DNA of 64,000 bases, taken from contig OX439137.1 in assembly GCA_949318235.1 (NCBI GenBank), positions 25,203,799-25,267,798 of the forward strand, given 5' to 3'. The notes under the pieces were generated by a model. It was not told where the DNA came from. It saw only the letters and a list, made by a program, of their open reading frames with translations, and searched no databases. The stretch's first letter is position 1, and the number at the start of each line of letters is the position of its first letter. Shown here in pieces: positions 49,578 through 60,959 of this stretch. The DNA comes from Ecdyonurus torrentis. Taxonomy: Eukaryota; Arthropoda; Insecta; Ephemeroptera; Heptageniidae. A program made the translations under genes and the position numbers.

Positions 49578-49952
49578 AATGAACGAACGAACGAACGAAC
49601 GAACGAACGAACGAACGAACGAACGAACGAACGAACGAACGAACGAACGAACGAACGAACGAACGAACGAACGAACGAACGAACGAACGAACGAACGAAC
49701 GAACGAACGAACGAACGAACGAACGAACGAACGAACGAACGAACGAACGAACGAACGAACGAACGAACGAACGAACGAACGAACGAACGAACGAACGAAC
49801 GAACGAACGAACGAACGAACGAACGAACGAACGAACGAACGAACGAACGAACGAACGAACGAACGAACGAACGAACGAACGAACGAACGAACGAACGAAC
49901 GAACGAACGAACGAACGAACGAACGAACGAACGAACGAACGAACGAACGAAT
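49578..49952. repeat. (GAAC)n microsatellite, about 375 bp
   Basis: About 93 tetranucleotide units without visible interruption. Because 4 is not a multiple of 3, all frames read a four-residue repeat (VRSF or NERT). The 130-190-codon ORFs crossing it on both strands are therefore artefacts. Confidence 0.97.
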
Positions 49953-49954
49953 AC

Positions 49955-50950
49955 TTCATGCCCCTTAAATATTTTTACTGCTGCAACTTGCATGGTACTT
50001 CTGTCCAACTGGCAGCATACTTTACAGGGGCTAAGATCTAAAGTGCATCGCATTGTGTATTTGAAGCCAGCGTATTTGCTAGAGGAATTCAGTCCATATG
50101 TTTGCAATCATAAGTAATAGCCGATGATACTTAAACTTTGATATTACTGCCATTCACAGCATCGTTCCTCTCTTCGGTTAAGGTTTATTGGTTCATTTAT
50201 TATTTTATGTTATCGCTTTTTTTTTTCTAACGAAGTATTGATTGTTACATTAGAAACCCCAAAATATTAAGATAACAGTAGCGTAATTAATAATCTTGAT
50301 CTATTGCTATCAAAGAAATATGAAAAACAAATTTATGGAGCACAACTGTGAGAGCTGATTAGCGTAGTGTCAAGTGTAATCATGATAAATTGTCATTTGA
50401 ATGAAATTTCATCAACTTGTGCAATAATGTGAAACATGTGACGTTTTTAAAATTATTTTATTTTCAGCAACGTAGCGAAAAATAACAACTATAGTGTTTA
50501 CAAAAGGAATTTATACATATTCCGACTTTTTGCTAAAATATTTCCGTAACTAAATATAGCTAATATATTTGAATTAGCTGCATTTTTTTATGCAAATTAC
50601 TTTGCAAAAAAAAGAAAGTGTGAAAACAACTTTACATTATTAAGCTTGTACTTAAAAAGTGACATTGTTTAAAAAAATGTACATACCCTTACGTTTTTTT
50701 TTTTTATTGTTTTTTATTATTATTATTTTTTTAAGTAATTTATTCTGGTGCAACATTGAAATTTTGATAAAAATATTATTTTAAAAACTGCAGAGCCTAC
50801 CCATGGCATAGTCTTTTTACGAACAAACATCACCAGTTTTTGTTTCTCACAATGCAGGTATATTTAGAGGCATTCATATGCATTGTATGCACTCTCATGT
50901 TCTCCGCACGTTGATGTCGATGCGTATGCCAGTGTGGCGCAGGTAAAATG
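49955..50950. other. Intergenic DNA, no gene seen
   Basis: A GC-richer flank (49955-50110) adjoins the GAAC array and could be the retroelement that seeded it. GCCTACCCATGGCATAGTCT at 50794-50813 weakly resembles the LINE 3' end near 39690. Nothing else. Confidence 0.4.
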
Positions 50951-51832
50951 ACAGGAGTGGTGTTTAGGCTTGACAGGTGTATTTATGTCTCCGGCCAGTC
51001 CAGGTAGTACAAGGTAGTAGCCACCCTCGTTAAGTCATGAAAGTATAACAAAGCGGTAAGCGGTTCACCAATACACACCATCTCATGCATTTTTATTACA
51101 TCATACGTTTCTGGATTTATCCTGTATTTTTTTTTTTTTTTTTTAATTTTACCATAAAAAAATGAGAAAAGCATTGAGAACCAACTTCTTAAATTAATAT
51201 TTGGGTTACCTTTTTCTACCCATGCCATTGGATTTCCAAACTTAATCTAGTACCTAATATCCGCATTACATATTTCTAATCTATTAATAATAAAGAAATC
51301 TTTATATTAAAAAAAAAAAAAAAAAAAATACTATTTAAAATCACATAAAAAATTTCAACACAAATATTATCTTCAATCTTATATATTTTTATATAATTTG
51401 AAACATACAAATATGCTAATTTATTCATTTTTATATATAAAATTTATATAGCAAAAAAAAAAGAAGAGATTTAATAATAAGACAAGAAATTTTATATGTT
51501 TTATATAAAAAAAAAGACATGCTTCTTGAGGTTTTAAGATAAGCTGCTTCTCTTCACTTATTTTATCGCGTTTTACAGCTTGTATTCTATAGTGATTTAC
51601 CAGAGTAACGTAGTAGTCTAACTTATTTCAAGTATATGATTACCACCTAACTTTAGTATACGTAGATTTGTTTATATGTGAATTACGATAGTGTAGTTCA
51701 TGTCTTTTTGTTTGCATTGCTATTTTTGCTACAAGTATCAATAATCTAAGCTGATATAGCTTTTTTTTTTACTTTAGTATAAAAGAAATTTATAAGAGCA
51801 AGCTGAATTTGGATCTCGTGGGGAGGGCGAAG

Positions 51833-51835
<3 letters not shown>

Positions 51836-51876
<41 letters not shown>
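51836..51876. repeat. (GA)n microsatellite
   Basis: About 20 GA units. Confidence 0.93.
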
Positions 51877-51879
<3 letters not shown>

Positions 51880-51949
51880 GAGAATTTGGTGCCACTTTTT
51901 AAAAAAATACTAGCACAGAAAAATGTATAATTTAATGCCTATTTTAGAA

Positions 51950-52212
51950 GAGAAGTTATGAAAGAGTTTTCTTTTGTGTTAAACCATTAAAGCTGCAAAT
52001 TGACATTGAAAGGGAATTCGTCTTGACTGGGACTCGAAAGCTGAATATAAGTGAATAATGTCAGAAAAGGAAGGAGGTCTCGTTAGTGTAATGGTTAACG
52101 CAGTGGTCTAGCAATAAAACAAAGATCCGGGTTCGAGAGCCGTATTCCTTTTCAATGTCAATTTTACTGCCTATATATAACACGAAAGGAAAACTCTTTC
52201 AAAATTTCTATC
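51950..52212. mobile_element. Foldback element with a tRNA-like core
   Basis: Imperfect inverted repeats of about 70 bp: the left arm has GAAAGAGTTTTCTTTTGTGTT and AATTGACATTGAAAGGGAA. The right arm carries the complements (52140-52210). The interior (52078-52143) has GTCTCGTTAGTGTAATGGTT, like the 5' half and A-box of a tRNA-Asp, and GGGTTCGAGAGCC, a degraded B-box. It is not a functional tRNA: the T-arm does not fold properly. Confidence 0.65.
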
Positions 52213-52270
52213 ACTGTTAGTCAATTCCAAAACAAGTTATATAATTATTTGGAGGTAAGCAATTAATCTA

Positions 52271-52587
52271 TTAAAGGCGTAGAACACCTTGAACAAAAAA
52301 GTTGCGTAATATCCTAACAAACCTGAAAATCAACGTTGATTTGGCCGGAGTCATTGATTTCTAATTTATTTTCCATTCACAAAATGCCGCTGCCGGTCAC
52401 TGACGTCACAACTCGCCTGATCCACGCGCAAGTAAACCGGGCGATCTGTGACGTCATTGACCGGCAGCAGCATTTTGTGAATGGAAAATAAATTAGAAAT
52501 CAATGACTCCGGCCAAATCAACGTTGATTTTCAGGTTTGTTAGGATATTACGCAACTTTTTTTGTTCAAGGTGTTCTACGCCTTTAA
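52271..52587. mobile_element. M1-family foldback MITE, best-preserved copy
   Basis: TTAAAGGCGTAGAACACC at the left and GGTGTTCTACGCCTTTAA at the right, with almost perfectly complementary arms. CRE palindromes at 52401-52408 and 52449-52456 flank the loop symmetrically. The high arm identity suggests recent insertion or hairpin-based homogenisation. Confidence 0.92.
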
Positions 52588-52863
52588 ATGTTTATGACTT
52601 GTAACTGCAAGTGATGATAGTCTTGATATAATTTAGCAATCTCACGATTGTGACAGTGACAAAGTGAGTACTACACGTAACTGCAAGATTATATTTATAT
52701 CATTTAAACTGCTCTCGTAATTATTCATATTTTATCGTACAGTAGATGTAACCTTAGCAGATTGTTTTGTATTTATTTTAAATTTGAAATTTAACCATTA
52801 AAACTTTGCTACTAATTTAAGTAAACAGAAGAAAAAAAGTATAAACGGAAAGTACTAAACTTA

Positions 52864-52967
52864 TTTGTAAATCCTGTTCCCTTTTATCTTTAAAAAATGC
52901 ACAATCCTTTTTATAAAAAAGCCTTAAATGATCGTAATTTTTTCAGGAAAAAAAAAGTTTACGAGTA
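52864..52967. mobile_element. M9 MITE, diverged copy
   Basis: TTTGTAAATCCTGTTCCC at the left, TTTACGAGTAAG at the right, and GATCGTAATTTTTTCAGG as in the other M9 copies. Confidence 0.45.
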
Positions 52968-53193
52968 AGTTTATTCCAATAGAATAAAAGGTAAAGATTT
53001 CAATAAATTGTTTTGTTAACAATAACAAAAACTTTACTTTCTTTAGTCAAGACACTGTTTTTTCTTCTCTCTAAGTATTTATATACAATTCTTGTATACA
53101 GTATACGGTGAATACTCTGTAACTCTGATAGACTTGCGTTGAGGGATAATAAAAACAAGATTACAACATGCTCTACATTGATCGTGTTCTTAT

Positions 53194-53324
<131 letters not shown>

Positions 53325-53754
53325 TTCTATGTTACTTGTTTAACTCAGATATATGGTTGTGACAATAATAATTTTTTACTGTTTACATCATCGTTATATT
53401 GATTGGAAAAATTTTGTACGTAAAGGATTAAAGTATGTTTTCAACATACAGTATAAGTTTGTTCTGTAAAGTGAATACTGGCTGTACTTTGTCTGATCAT
53501 TATGATGCAAAGCAAGGTTTTGAGCAGCTTAATTTTAGAATCTCTGTGATAGTTACCAATATATTGTTTCCCATTGTACTAAATTTATAAGATATAATAT
53601 TTTATTACTTTCTATGTCTTTAGCTTATCTTATGATCAAAAAACCTATACTTTATTGACTTTCATGTTTTTTAGAGTAAAAATTGAAAGCGTGATGAATT
53701 TTGCAAGTTATTTTTAATGATGATAATCAATTACTATTAAAATCAAATGAAGTT

Positions 53755-54560
53755 ATTCATTTTTCCCTTTTATCAATTAGAAACTTTCTAAGAATTTAAA
53801 TTATAATCTCCAATTCTTTTTCTTCTATAGCTTTTCACCACCTAACATTAATTATAAATCCAAGCAGTCATATTTAAATTGCATTGAATTGTCCCATTTT
53901 TTTTATACGTGTGACCAAATACAATTAGCATAATTATCCTATTTTATGCTATTAAAATGATTTGTAAAACGTGTGTATATGAGATGTACTATTTGAACCC
54001 AAAATTGTGTTCCAATGTAGAGAAAAAATATGTTGTATAGCTTCTAAAATCTCTAAAGTATAATATTAATATCAACCAAAATAAATAGAAGTTAATGAAT
54101 AAAAAAATAAATAAACGCAGAAAATTTTTGTACCAAAAAAAAAAAAAAAAAAAAAAGATAAAACATGACATGCTGTTAAAATATTCTTTTGACTTAGTGC
54201 TGTATTTTTTTTAACACGCTAAATACAGAGTTCCACAATCCTCATAATTAAGATTTCCATTTTTACTTCCCGTGAATCACTTAATGAACAACCACACATT
54301 ACTTGAAAGCCCAAGTACTTTCACAATATAATATACTTTTTCAATCATAAGATTATAATATGGTTAAGTTTAAAATACATATTTTAGGACGTTTTTGAAA
54401 ATACATAAATTTAAAACACGTATATGAAAAAAAATCAATGTCACAATGTAGATATTCATTTTCCCCTTTTATCAATTAGAAAATTACAAAGCATTTAAAA
54501 TTAAATTATAATCTTCAATTCCTTTCTTTATAATATAGCCTGTCACTACCAAATATGAAA
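53755..54560. repeat. Pair of direct repeats of about 105 bp, 0.7 kb apart
   Basis: CCCTTTTATCAATTAGAAA, TTAAATTATAATCTCCAATT and ATAGC-TTTCACCACC at 53765-53850 recur with changes at 54460-54552. The DNA between (53860-54450) has no ORF or recognised element. Confidence 0.55.
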
Positions 54561-55215
54561 TATTAATGCTCTTTATTCAACTTAAAAACATGAGGGGGTT
54601 TTAGCGGAGAAATGATTAAAAAGTAGGGTATAAATTAATTATAAATATACTTATTAGCGATATGAAATTGAATATAGTATTATTCGAAGGTTAACACAAA
54701 AAATTATACTTCAAAATCCATTTTTTTTATGAAATTCATTTTAATAGCAAAAAATGACGCTTCAATTTGATTTTTTTAATAAGTGCATCATTATTTCGGT
54801 ATAATTAAAAGTACCATGTACAATTTGCTCGTAACCATGACACATTCTAATTTTAGAAAATTCAATTCTACACATTTGACAGAAGTAAAAAATGAATTAT
54901 TTTGAAATTTAGAGGGAAAAAATTGTAAAGTCATGGTAAGACATTACTTAAATTAGTTTTAAAAATATAAATACCATTAGCTTAATATAATAATATGTAT
55001 AGTATTGTGTGAATTTGGTAGTGTATAAATTGTAAATATCCCTCATTAATCATTTTCATTTGTATTTTTTTAGAATATAAAAAATTACAAATAATTTACG
55101 TGAAATTTTTAATGGTTATATCGTGACCTTTTTTTATACTGACACGCATTTTACGCACACGTCACAGTGATTACTGGCAGGAAATGGTTCAGGTTGAAAG
55201 ACAAATTGTTTTACC

Positions 55216-55330
55216 TCTCTCTCTCTCTCTCTCTCTACATATAATATCGATCCAATTATATCTAATTCTCGCTCTCTCTTATTCATATATATAACCCCTT
55301 CATAATTTTATAATAAAACCATTTAATTTC

Positions 55331-55397
<67 letters not shown>
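55216..55397. repeat. (CT)n tracts
   Basis: Two blocks: 55216-55238 and 55331-55397, with CT-rich sequence between them. Confidence 0.9.
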
Positions 55398-55400
<3 letters not shown>

Positions 55401-55569
55401 CTCAAGTACTCTTAAGGTACATATTCGTAAATTAAATGTTCTGTAAAAGGAAAGCGTGACTTGGAAAAAAGAGAGTATACATATTCCACTAGGTATTTGA
55501 AAAGAAATTTGAAGTTCTTTTTGAGTTTTTTGTGTTGATAAATTTGCACGAAAAGAAAAGTTATATTTA

Positions 55570-55690
55570 ATTTATGCTGCATTTATGTTATTATAGCATA
55601 AATGTTGCTATATTGAAATAGCACAAATATTTATTGTGTATGTAATATAATATGTATGCTATTTTACTGCTGAAGAACAAAGTATGTTAT
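55570..55690 (-). mobile_element. M8-family fragment
   Basis: TTTATGCTGCATTTATGTTA and ATAGCATAAATGTTG align with 42648-42720. Confidence 0.5.
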
Positions 55691-55704
55691 AATGCATAGA
55701 TGTC

Positions 55705-56050
55705 TTAAAGCCATAGACCACATAAATCAACGTGTGCTTTTTAATGAATAAACATGAAATGGGATTTTTAAAACTGGTATAAATTTTTACCACAATGTAA
55801 ATGTAGCCCCACAAGAAAGCGTGAAAAAACTGTAAAGTATGATATTTGCGTAACTATTCATGTTTCTGACGTCAGAAATATGCAAAAATTAGTAAAAAAA
55901 AATGTTGTGCGGGTTGCATAAATTTAAATTTTCTGTTCACTGCTACGGAGCTACAATTAGGTTTTGAGACAAACTAAAGCTATTTATGTAACTCCCATCA
56001 AGTGTCTTGTGATATAAATGCTTATGTTTTCTTCTGGTCTATTCCTTTAA
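55705..56050 (+). mobile_element. M2-family MITE, full copy
   Basis: TTAAAGCCATAGACCACATA to TCTGGTCTATTCCTTTAA. TGACGTCA is at 55867-55874. TTAA lies at both edges. Confidence 0.88.
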
Positions 56051-56654
56051 CTACAGTCAAGTACGTTGATAATGTCAGCAATTATAATGTTACAGTTGAG
56101 AAGAATGTTAACTTTAAGTAAATAAGAATATCATCTATGACAACATTTAAAAATAGAAAGTCTTATAATGAAAGTTTAATCTGTTTTGGTAAATGTAAAT
56201 TTGTTTTTAGCTACATTATTAAATTGCATTTTACGGCGAAACAGGCACAACTCCACATACTCTCGCTCTCTCATTTTCTCTCAAACTTTTCATCATAAAA
56301 TTAGGTTTTCATTCCCGTATCTTCTTCTTATTACTGCTTGCTGCATTAAATATAATAAAACTGCAAATTTTCCCTTTAAAGTAAAATGATTATTAAAATA
56401 ACATTAACATGCAATGTACTGTACTACACGTGTTATTAAAACCTCTTTACATCAACATTTGAGGTAAACTTTATCTTCTGTAAATTCGAAAGTAATTTTT
56501 GAATGTTTTCTATGACAAATTGAGTTTAGTTTAGTTTTTGGTATGAAATACATTGTAAACTTTTTAATACGCATAAATTATGTTATTGTGTTAAATGATA
56601 ATGAAATACAATGAACCAATCACTTTCCATTGAGTTTAAGGACATTATCGTCTA

Positions 56655-56888
56655 AACATTGTCTGTAAATCGCCTAGTTAGCAAAGAATGAAAGGCAGCA
56701 ACAGATAAACTTAATCTTCACATTTGCGTGTCAAGCAAAAAGCCTCAGTTCTTGGCACAGCTATAATATCGTGCGCGAAGTGCTTAGTTTGTTATCCCTC
56801 TATTTACCACCTGCAGTTTCTATCAGTTATTTGGTACTGAATTACTTTCACCTGGAATCATGTTGAATTCCGGTGTTGGTGTTACAAA
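56655..56888 (+). mobile_element. Interspersed repeat shared with 35370-35615
   Basis: CGTGCGCGAAGTGCTTAGTTTG, CCACCTGCAGTTTCTATCAG and CCGGTGTTGGTGTTACAAAA in order. The 3' end runs into A-rich sequence, which suggests a retroposon. Confidence 0.65.
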
Positions 56889-57241
56889 ATAACAAAGAAA
56901 ATTATATTACACGACGATACAGAGATTTTTTAAATATTGTTATGAAGAAATTTAGCTCAAAGTGAGGTTACAACACCATTAATAAAGCGTTTAGTGAAAG
57001 TAGATCGCAGAGTTGCATCAATGCATTTAAAGTAAGAGAGTTCATAGCATTACATATTATGAACACTCTCATTTAGTATTATGCATTTTTTTTTTTTTTA
57101 TTTGAAATCTGCAACCTACGTTCAACAGCTATCATATTCATGGTACTATGCACCTAGAATTAATTTTCAGAGCATGTCAAAATGAGAGACGTGGAAATGA
57201 TAATAACAACAGTATGATCATTTGAACACAACTCACGATTT

Positions 57242-57242
<1 letters not shown>

Positions 57243-57287
<45 letters not shown>
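57243..57287. repeat. Poly(A) tract, about 44 bp
   Basis: Uninterrupted A. A T run of about 28 bp lies at 57722-57750. No retroposon body was recognised next to either. Confidence 0.9.
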
Positions 57288-57289
<2 letters not shown>

Positions 57290-57719
57290 CAAATTTATAG
57301 TAATCAATTTACTCAATGCTTGTCTAATGAAGGGAAAAAAACGAATGTGCAGATCACAAAGTTAAAAAAGAAAAAAAAAATTAATGAAAGTCATGATTTG
57401 TTTTAATCAAAAATTATCACAGAATGCTAAAATGTATTATAATAATACATAATAATAAAAGCATTCAAATGTGTTTGTTTGAAAAAGCACCAGCTGAATG
57501 CTAAATTTAAATATAAATTATACATAAAAAAAATGAATATTATTACAAGAGAATTTTTATTTACTTGAATGTTGTTTTAAGAATATTTTTAATAATCATT
57601 GCTAGTAGTTGTTCCTTTTTTTTAGTACCACCTAGATAATACAAAGAATAAGATAAAAAAAAATAATAGATGTAATTTCATTCAACTAGGTTTACTGGGA
57701 CAAAATTATTTTATTCCGA

Positions 57720-57750
<31 letters not shown>

Positions 57751-57957
57751 GTATGATAAAAACTCAAAAAAACATAACATCAATGTCTTGATGTTCACCA
57801 CCCATACAACTTTAGAATATTATACTGATAATAACACAGTTTCACAAACTTCATTACAATATGTTCATATATATTAAATATATTTAGTTGTGTAATTTAT
57901 TGCATGTTATATTGTTACTGTTCTTTATGTTTGTTGTAATTCACTCAAAAAAAGTGC

Positions 57958-58468
57958 AATACTTCAGTTACAAATCCTAACTTATTTGCGATAAACACTT
58001 GTGAGTTACTACGACTAGCTAAATTAATACATTTTAGCAAATTATCAACAATAGCTATTTTAAGTTGTTTTGAGTTACGTATTTTCAGTTATTTTAGGCT
58101 ACTTAATTAATTAATGAATGCAAAATGTATTCAGCAAACTCTTGATATTTTTAATGACTCGTTCTCTAAAATTAAAATAAACTGTTAAACAATATGTGTA
58201 ATAACTACTGAATTTTATATATAAAACTACAAAATTATTTGTTTATATGGAATAATTTTAACTAATATAACTCTAGCATTAGAAAATATTGTAAGTAACT
58301 TTGTAATTCCAATGTAATTGAGATTATTGTTTTGAATAATAAACTATTATTAATTTTAAATTGAATTAACTATTGCTTATAATTTACTAAAATGCATCAT
58401 TTTAGCTGCTTATAACAACTCAAAATTGTTTATCTCAAATAAGTTAGGATTCGTAACTAAAGTAATGA
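57958..58468. mobile_element. About 510-bp element with about 100-bp terminal inverted repeats
   Basis: The left end ACTTCAGTTACAAATCCTAA...ATTTGCGATAAACA and the right end (read reversed) CTTTAGTTACGAATCCTAAC...ATTTGAGATAAACA pair over about 100 bp at roughly 80%. The interior is AT-rich with no ORF. Single copy here. Confidence 0.7.
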
Positions 58469-58479
58469 ACTTTTTCTTT

Positions 58480-58505
58480 TTATTTATTTATTTATTTATT
58501 TATTT

Positions 58506-58548
<43 letters not shown>

Positions 58549-58553
58549 TTTGT

Positions 58554-58628
<75 letters not shown>

Positions 58629-58688
58629 TCCACATACAGCATATAGCCAATTACATGTGAAATACATTCAAATTACAATCTTACAATA

Positions 58689-58725
<37 letters not shown>

Positions 58726-59265
58726 ACATATAAATTACTTCACTTCATAATTTTAATACACTCTAAACAATATATATTTACTTCTAATTAATATTGAGTT
58801 ACCATATCATGAAACAGTTTCTTTATTTTACGATATGAATCAGCAAATACATCTACATTTTTTATATAAGTAGTTTCATTGCACAGAGATTGTACTATGT
58901 TTACAAACATATTATTATATATATCAGTTCTTCCAAAATCAGTTCTAAACATTTGCGGCATTCTTAATACTTAATACTTAATACTCTCCTTGGCACATGT
59001 AAATTTATGCCACTTAGTAACTCAGAATCAATGATTTCTCCTTCAATTATTTTTTTTAAGAATAATACATCATTACATTTTCGTCTATCTTGCAGAGTGA
59101 GTATCGACAACTAGTTACAATATTTTTCATAGTTAGCTCGTTCGTGATCCCTTTTGCATTTAATGTTATACATCCTTACAAATTTTCTTTGACATGATTC
59201 AATTGTTAGGTATTTAGTTACATGACACGGTGACCACACAGGGGTACCAATAATTTTTTAAGTTA
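58480..59265 (-). mobile_element. 5'-truncated LINE with reverse-transcriptase C-terminus and expanded (AAAT)n tail
   Basis: On the minus strand, 59255-59115 encodes PVWSPCHVTKYLTIESCQ, KFVRMYNIKCKRDHE and YEKYCN. After a frameshift comes LQDRRKCNDVLFLKKIIE, then LLSGINLHVPRRVLS, then FRTDFGRTDIYNNMF, ending in a stop at 58796-58798. These are the conserved C-terminal blocks of CR1/jockey-like RT ORFs. The (TTTA)n at 58480-58629 is the tail. Distinct from the 39647 family. Confidence 0.87.
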
Positions 59266-59701
59266 TTCTGACACAACCAATGCTTATTGTAACTATATAT
59301 AATTGTTTCAGTTTTAGTTTCTTTATTTTGTTTGTTACTATGATCTGGTCAATAATTTTTTTTTTTTTTTTTTTTTTTTTTTGCATTTCTCATGTTCCAA
59401 TAGGACGCAGTCTACAAATAAAAATATAACATATTAACTAGCGGTTAAGAGCTAGTAAAATTTATATTCATTATAGTTTTTTAATACTATTTTGTACCAA
59501 TTTATTAAATAAAACAATTTATATATTATAAATATACAGTACGTGAGGAGTGTGTTGAATGGAAATGAATTTAATTTTTTTTTTTTTTTATATATTGAAA
59601 GGAAAAAAATACAAAAATTTGTCGAATCAAAGCAATTATTTTCATTGATTCTTCTCCCAGTTCTATAATTGCTTACACTTTACCAATAGATACAAGTGTA
59701 T

Positions 59702-59704
<3 letters not shown>

Positions 59705-59787
<83 letters not shown>

Positions 59788-59854
59788 CAATCATCAGTAT
59801 TCGAAACTTAACTACGCTGCTCGTTACGAAGAGGCTAACGATACTAGAAATAAT

Positions 59855-59918
<64 letters not shown>
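59705..59918. repeat. Adjacent (TA)n and (CT)n microsatellites
   Basis: (TA)n at 59705-59785 and (CT)n at 59859-59918, separated by 73 bp. Confidence 0.93.
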
Positions 59919-59921
<3 letters not shown>

Positions 59922-59989
59922 CTCAATCCCTCTTTATTTTCAATAGAATTAAGATTGTTTTTCACTATAATAAAATAGTTTAAAAAAAA

Positions 59990-60445
59990 TAAAACGTATA
60001 AAACGAGTTATTTCTTACGTTTTTTTAAATTACTTCCGTTTTTTTTTTTTTTTTTTTTATACAAGTTATAATTCTCTAATATTAATATTTAACTTTTAAT
60101 GTTTTAGTTATTTTTTATAACAAGATTGAATTAATTAATGGATCATATTCTTCTCATAAAATTAAATCAGTTATATATCAACTTTACATAATTAAATATA
60201 CCAATTAAAATTAACTGTGTTTAAATACTTCATTAGCAAGATGATTTTGATAAAATATATTTTATTAAAACAAATTAATTTAATACCTAAATGTTTGTTT
60301 ATAAACACAAGTTCCAATACTTTAATTATATTTACTATTGAGTTATAATTTCTACTTCCCAACTAAATTCTACTTTCAATTTAGCTCCATTTTAGTTGCT
60401 AAAAAATATTTATTATGCACGTACAAATATATATACGTTAATTAA
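59990..60445. other. AT-rich intergenic DNA, no gene seen
   Basis: Nothing recognised beyond a T run at 60040-60058. Confidence 0.45.
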
Positions 60446-60446
60446 T

Positions 60447-60955
60447 TATTATGCTACCCCATTTTCAGCAAAATTTATTCAATACTACATAATCTATGTG
60501 CACAATTACAATGTTTTATAGCATAAATATTTTGTTGTACAGCATTATTATTTGAGTTATTATAATTTTGCATAATTTATGCTATAATGCATACATACAT
60601 AATATCATGACGCCATAATCCCTTTCGGGGTAGGCCAGGACGAATCCTTTTTAGTAAGAGGTCTTACAATGATCTGTGGCTTACCAGACCACAGACTCTA
60701 CCCTTAATACCACACTCCTCTGGGCTCCTAATACCAGACCTGTGCAGCTCGGACCACCAAATCTTACGACGTAATAATTATGCTAGCTCATTTTCAGCAC
60801 AATTTGTTAAATACAGCATAATTTATTCTGTACTGCACAATAACTATGCTATAAAGCATAAATACTATGTTGTTTAGCATAATTATTTATATTGTTCTAA
60901 TTTAGCATCATTTAAGCTATAATGACATAAATGCATACATAATGTAATTTATTAT
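60447..60955 (+). mobile_element. Two direct M8 copies flanking a GC-richer 170-bp segment
   Basis: M8 copies at 60447-60604 and 60777-60950 share orientation and ends (ATTATGCTA...GCATACATA). The segment between (60606-60776) contains TCGGGGTAGGCCAGGACGAA and CCAGACCTGTGCAGCTCGG, unlike M8, with no ORF. It may be a retroelement fragment inserted between tandem M8 copies. Confidence 0.6.
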
Positions 60956-60959
60956 TCCC

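Noticed and set aside
49578..49952. CRISPR-like or satellite array
   Set aside because: The unit is 4 bp with no spacers, so it is a microsatellite.
49459..50107. Long open frames (129-187 codons) on both strands with VRSF or NERT repeats
   Set aside because: They are produced by the uninterrupted tetranucleotide array. Open frames on both strands with a four-residue period are expected from any stop-free 4-bp repeat.
50983..51228. 81-codon minus-strand ORF in a GC-richer stretch
   Set aside because: It contains a poly-lysine stretch from an A/T run, has no recognised domain, and no supporting splice or start context. A retroelement scrap is possible.
52078..52143. A functional tRNA gene
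   Set aside because: The A-box-like start is good, but the B-box reads GGGTTCGAGAGCC and the T-arm and acceptor stem cannot both pair. It sits inside an inverted-repeat element.
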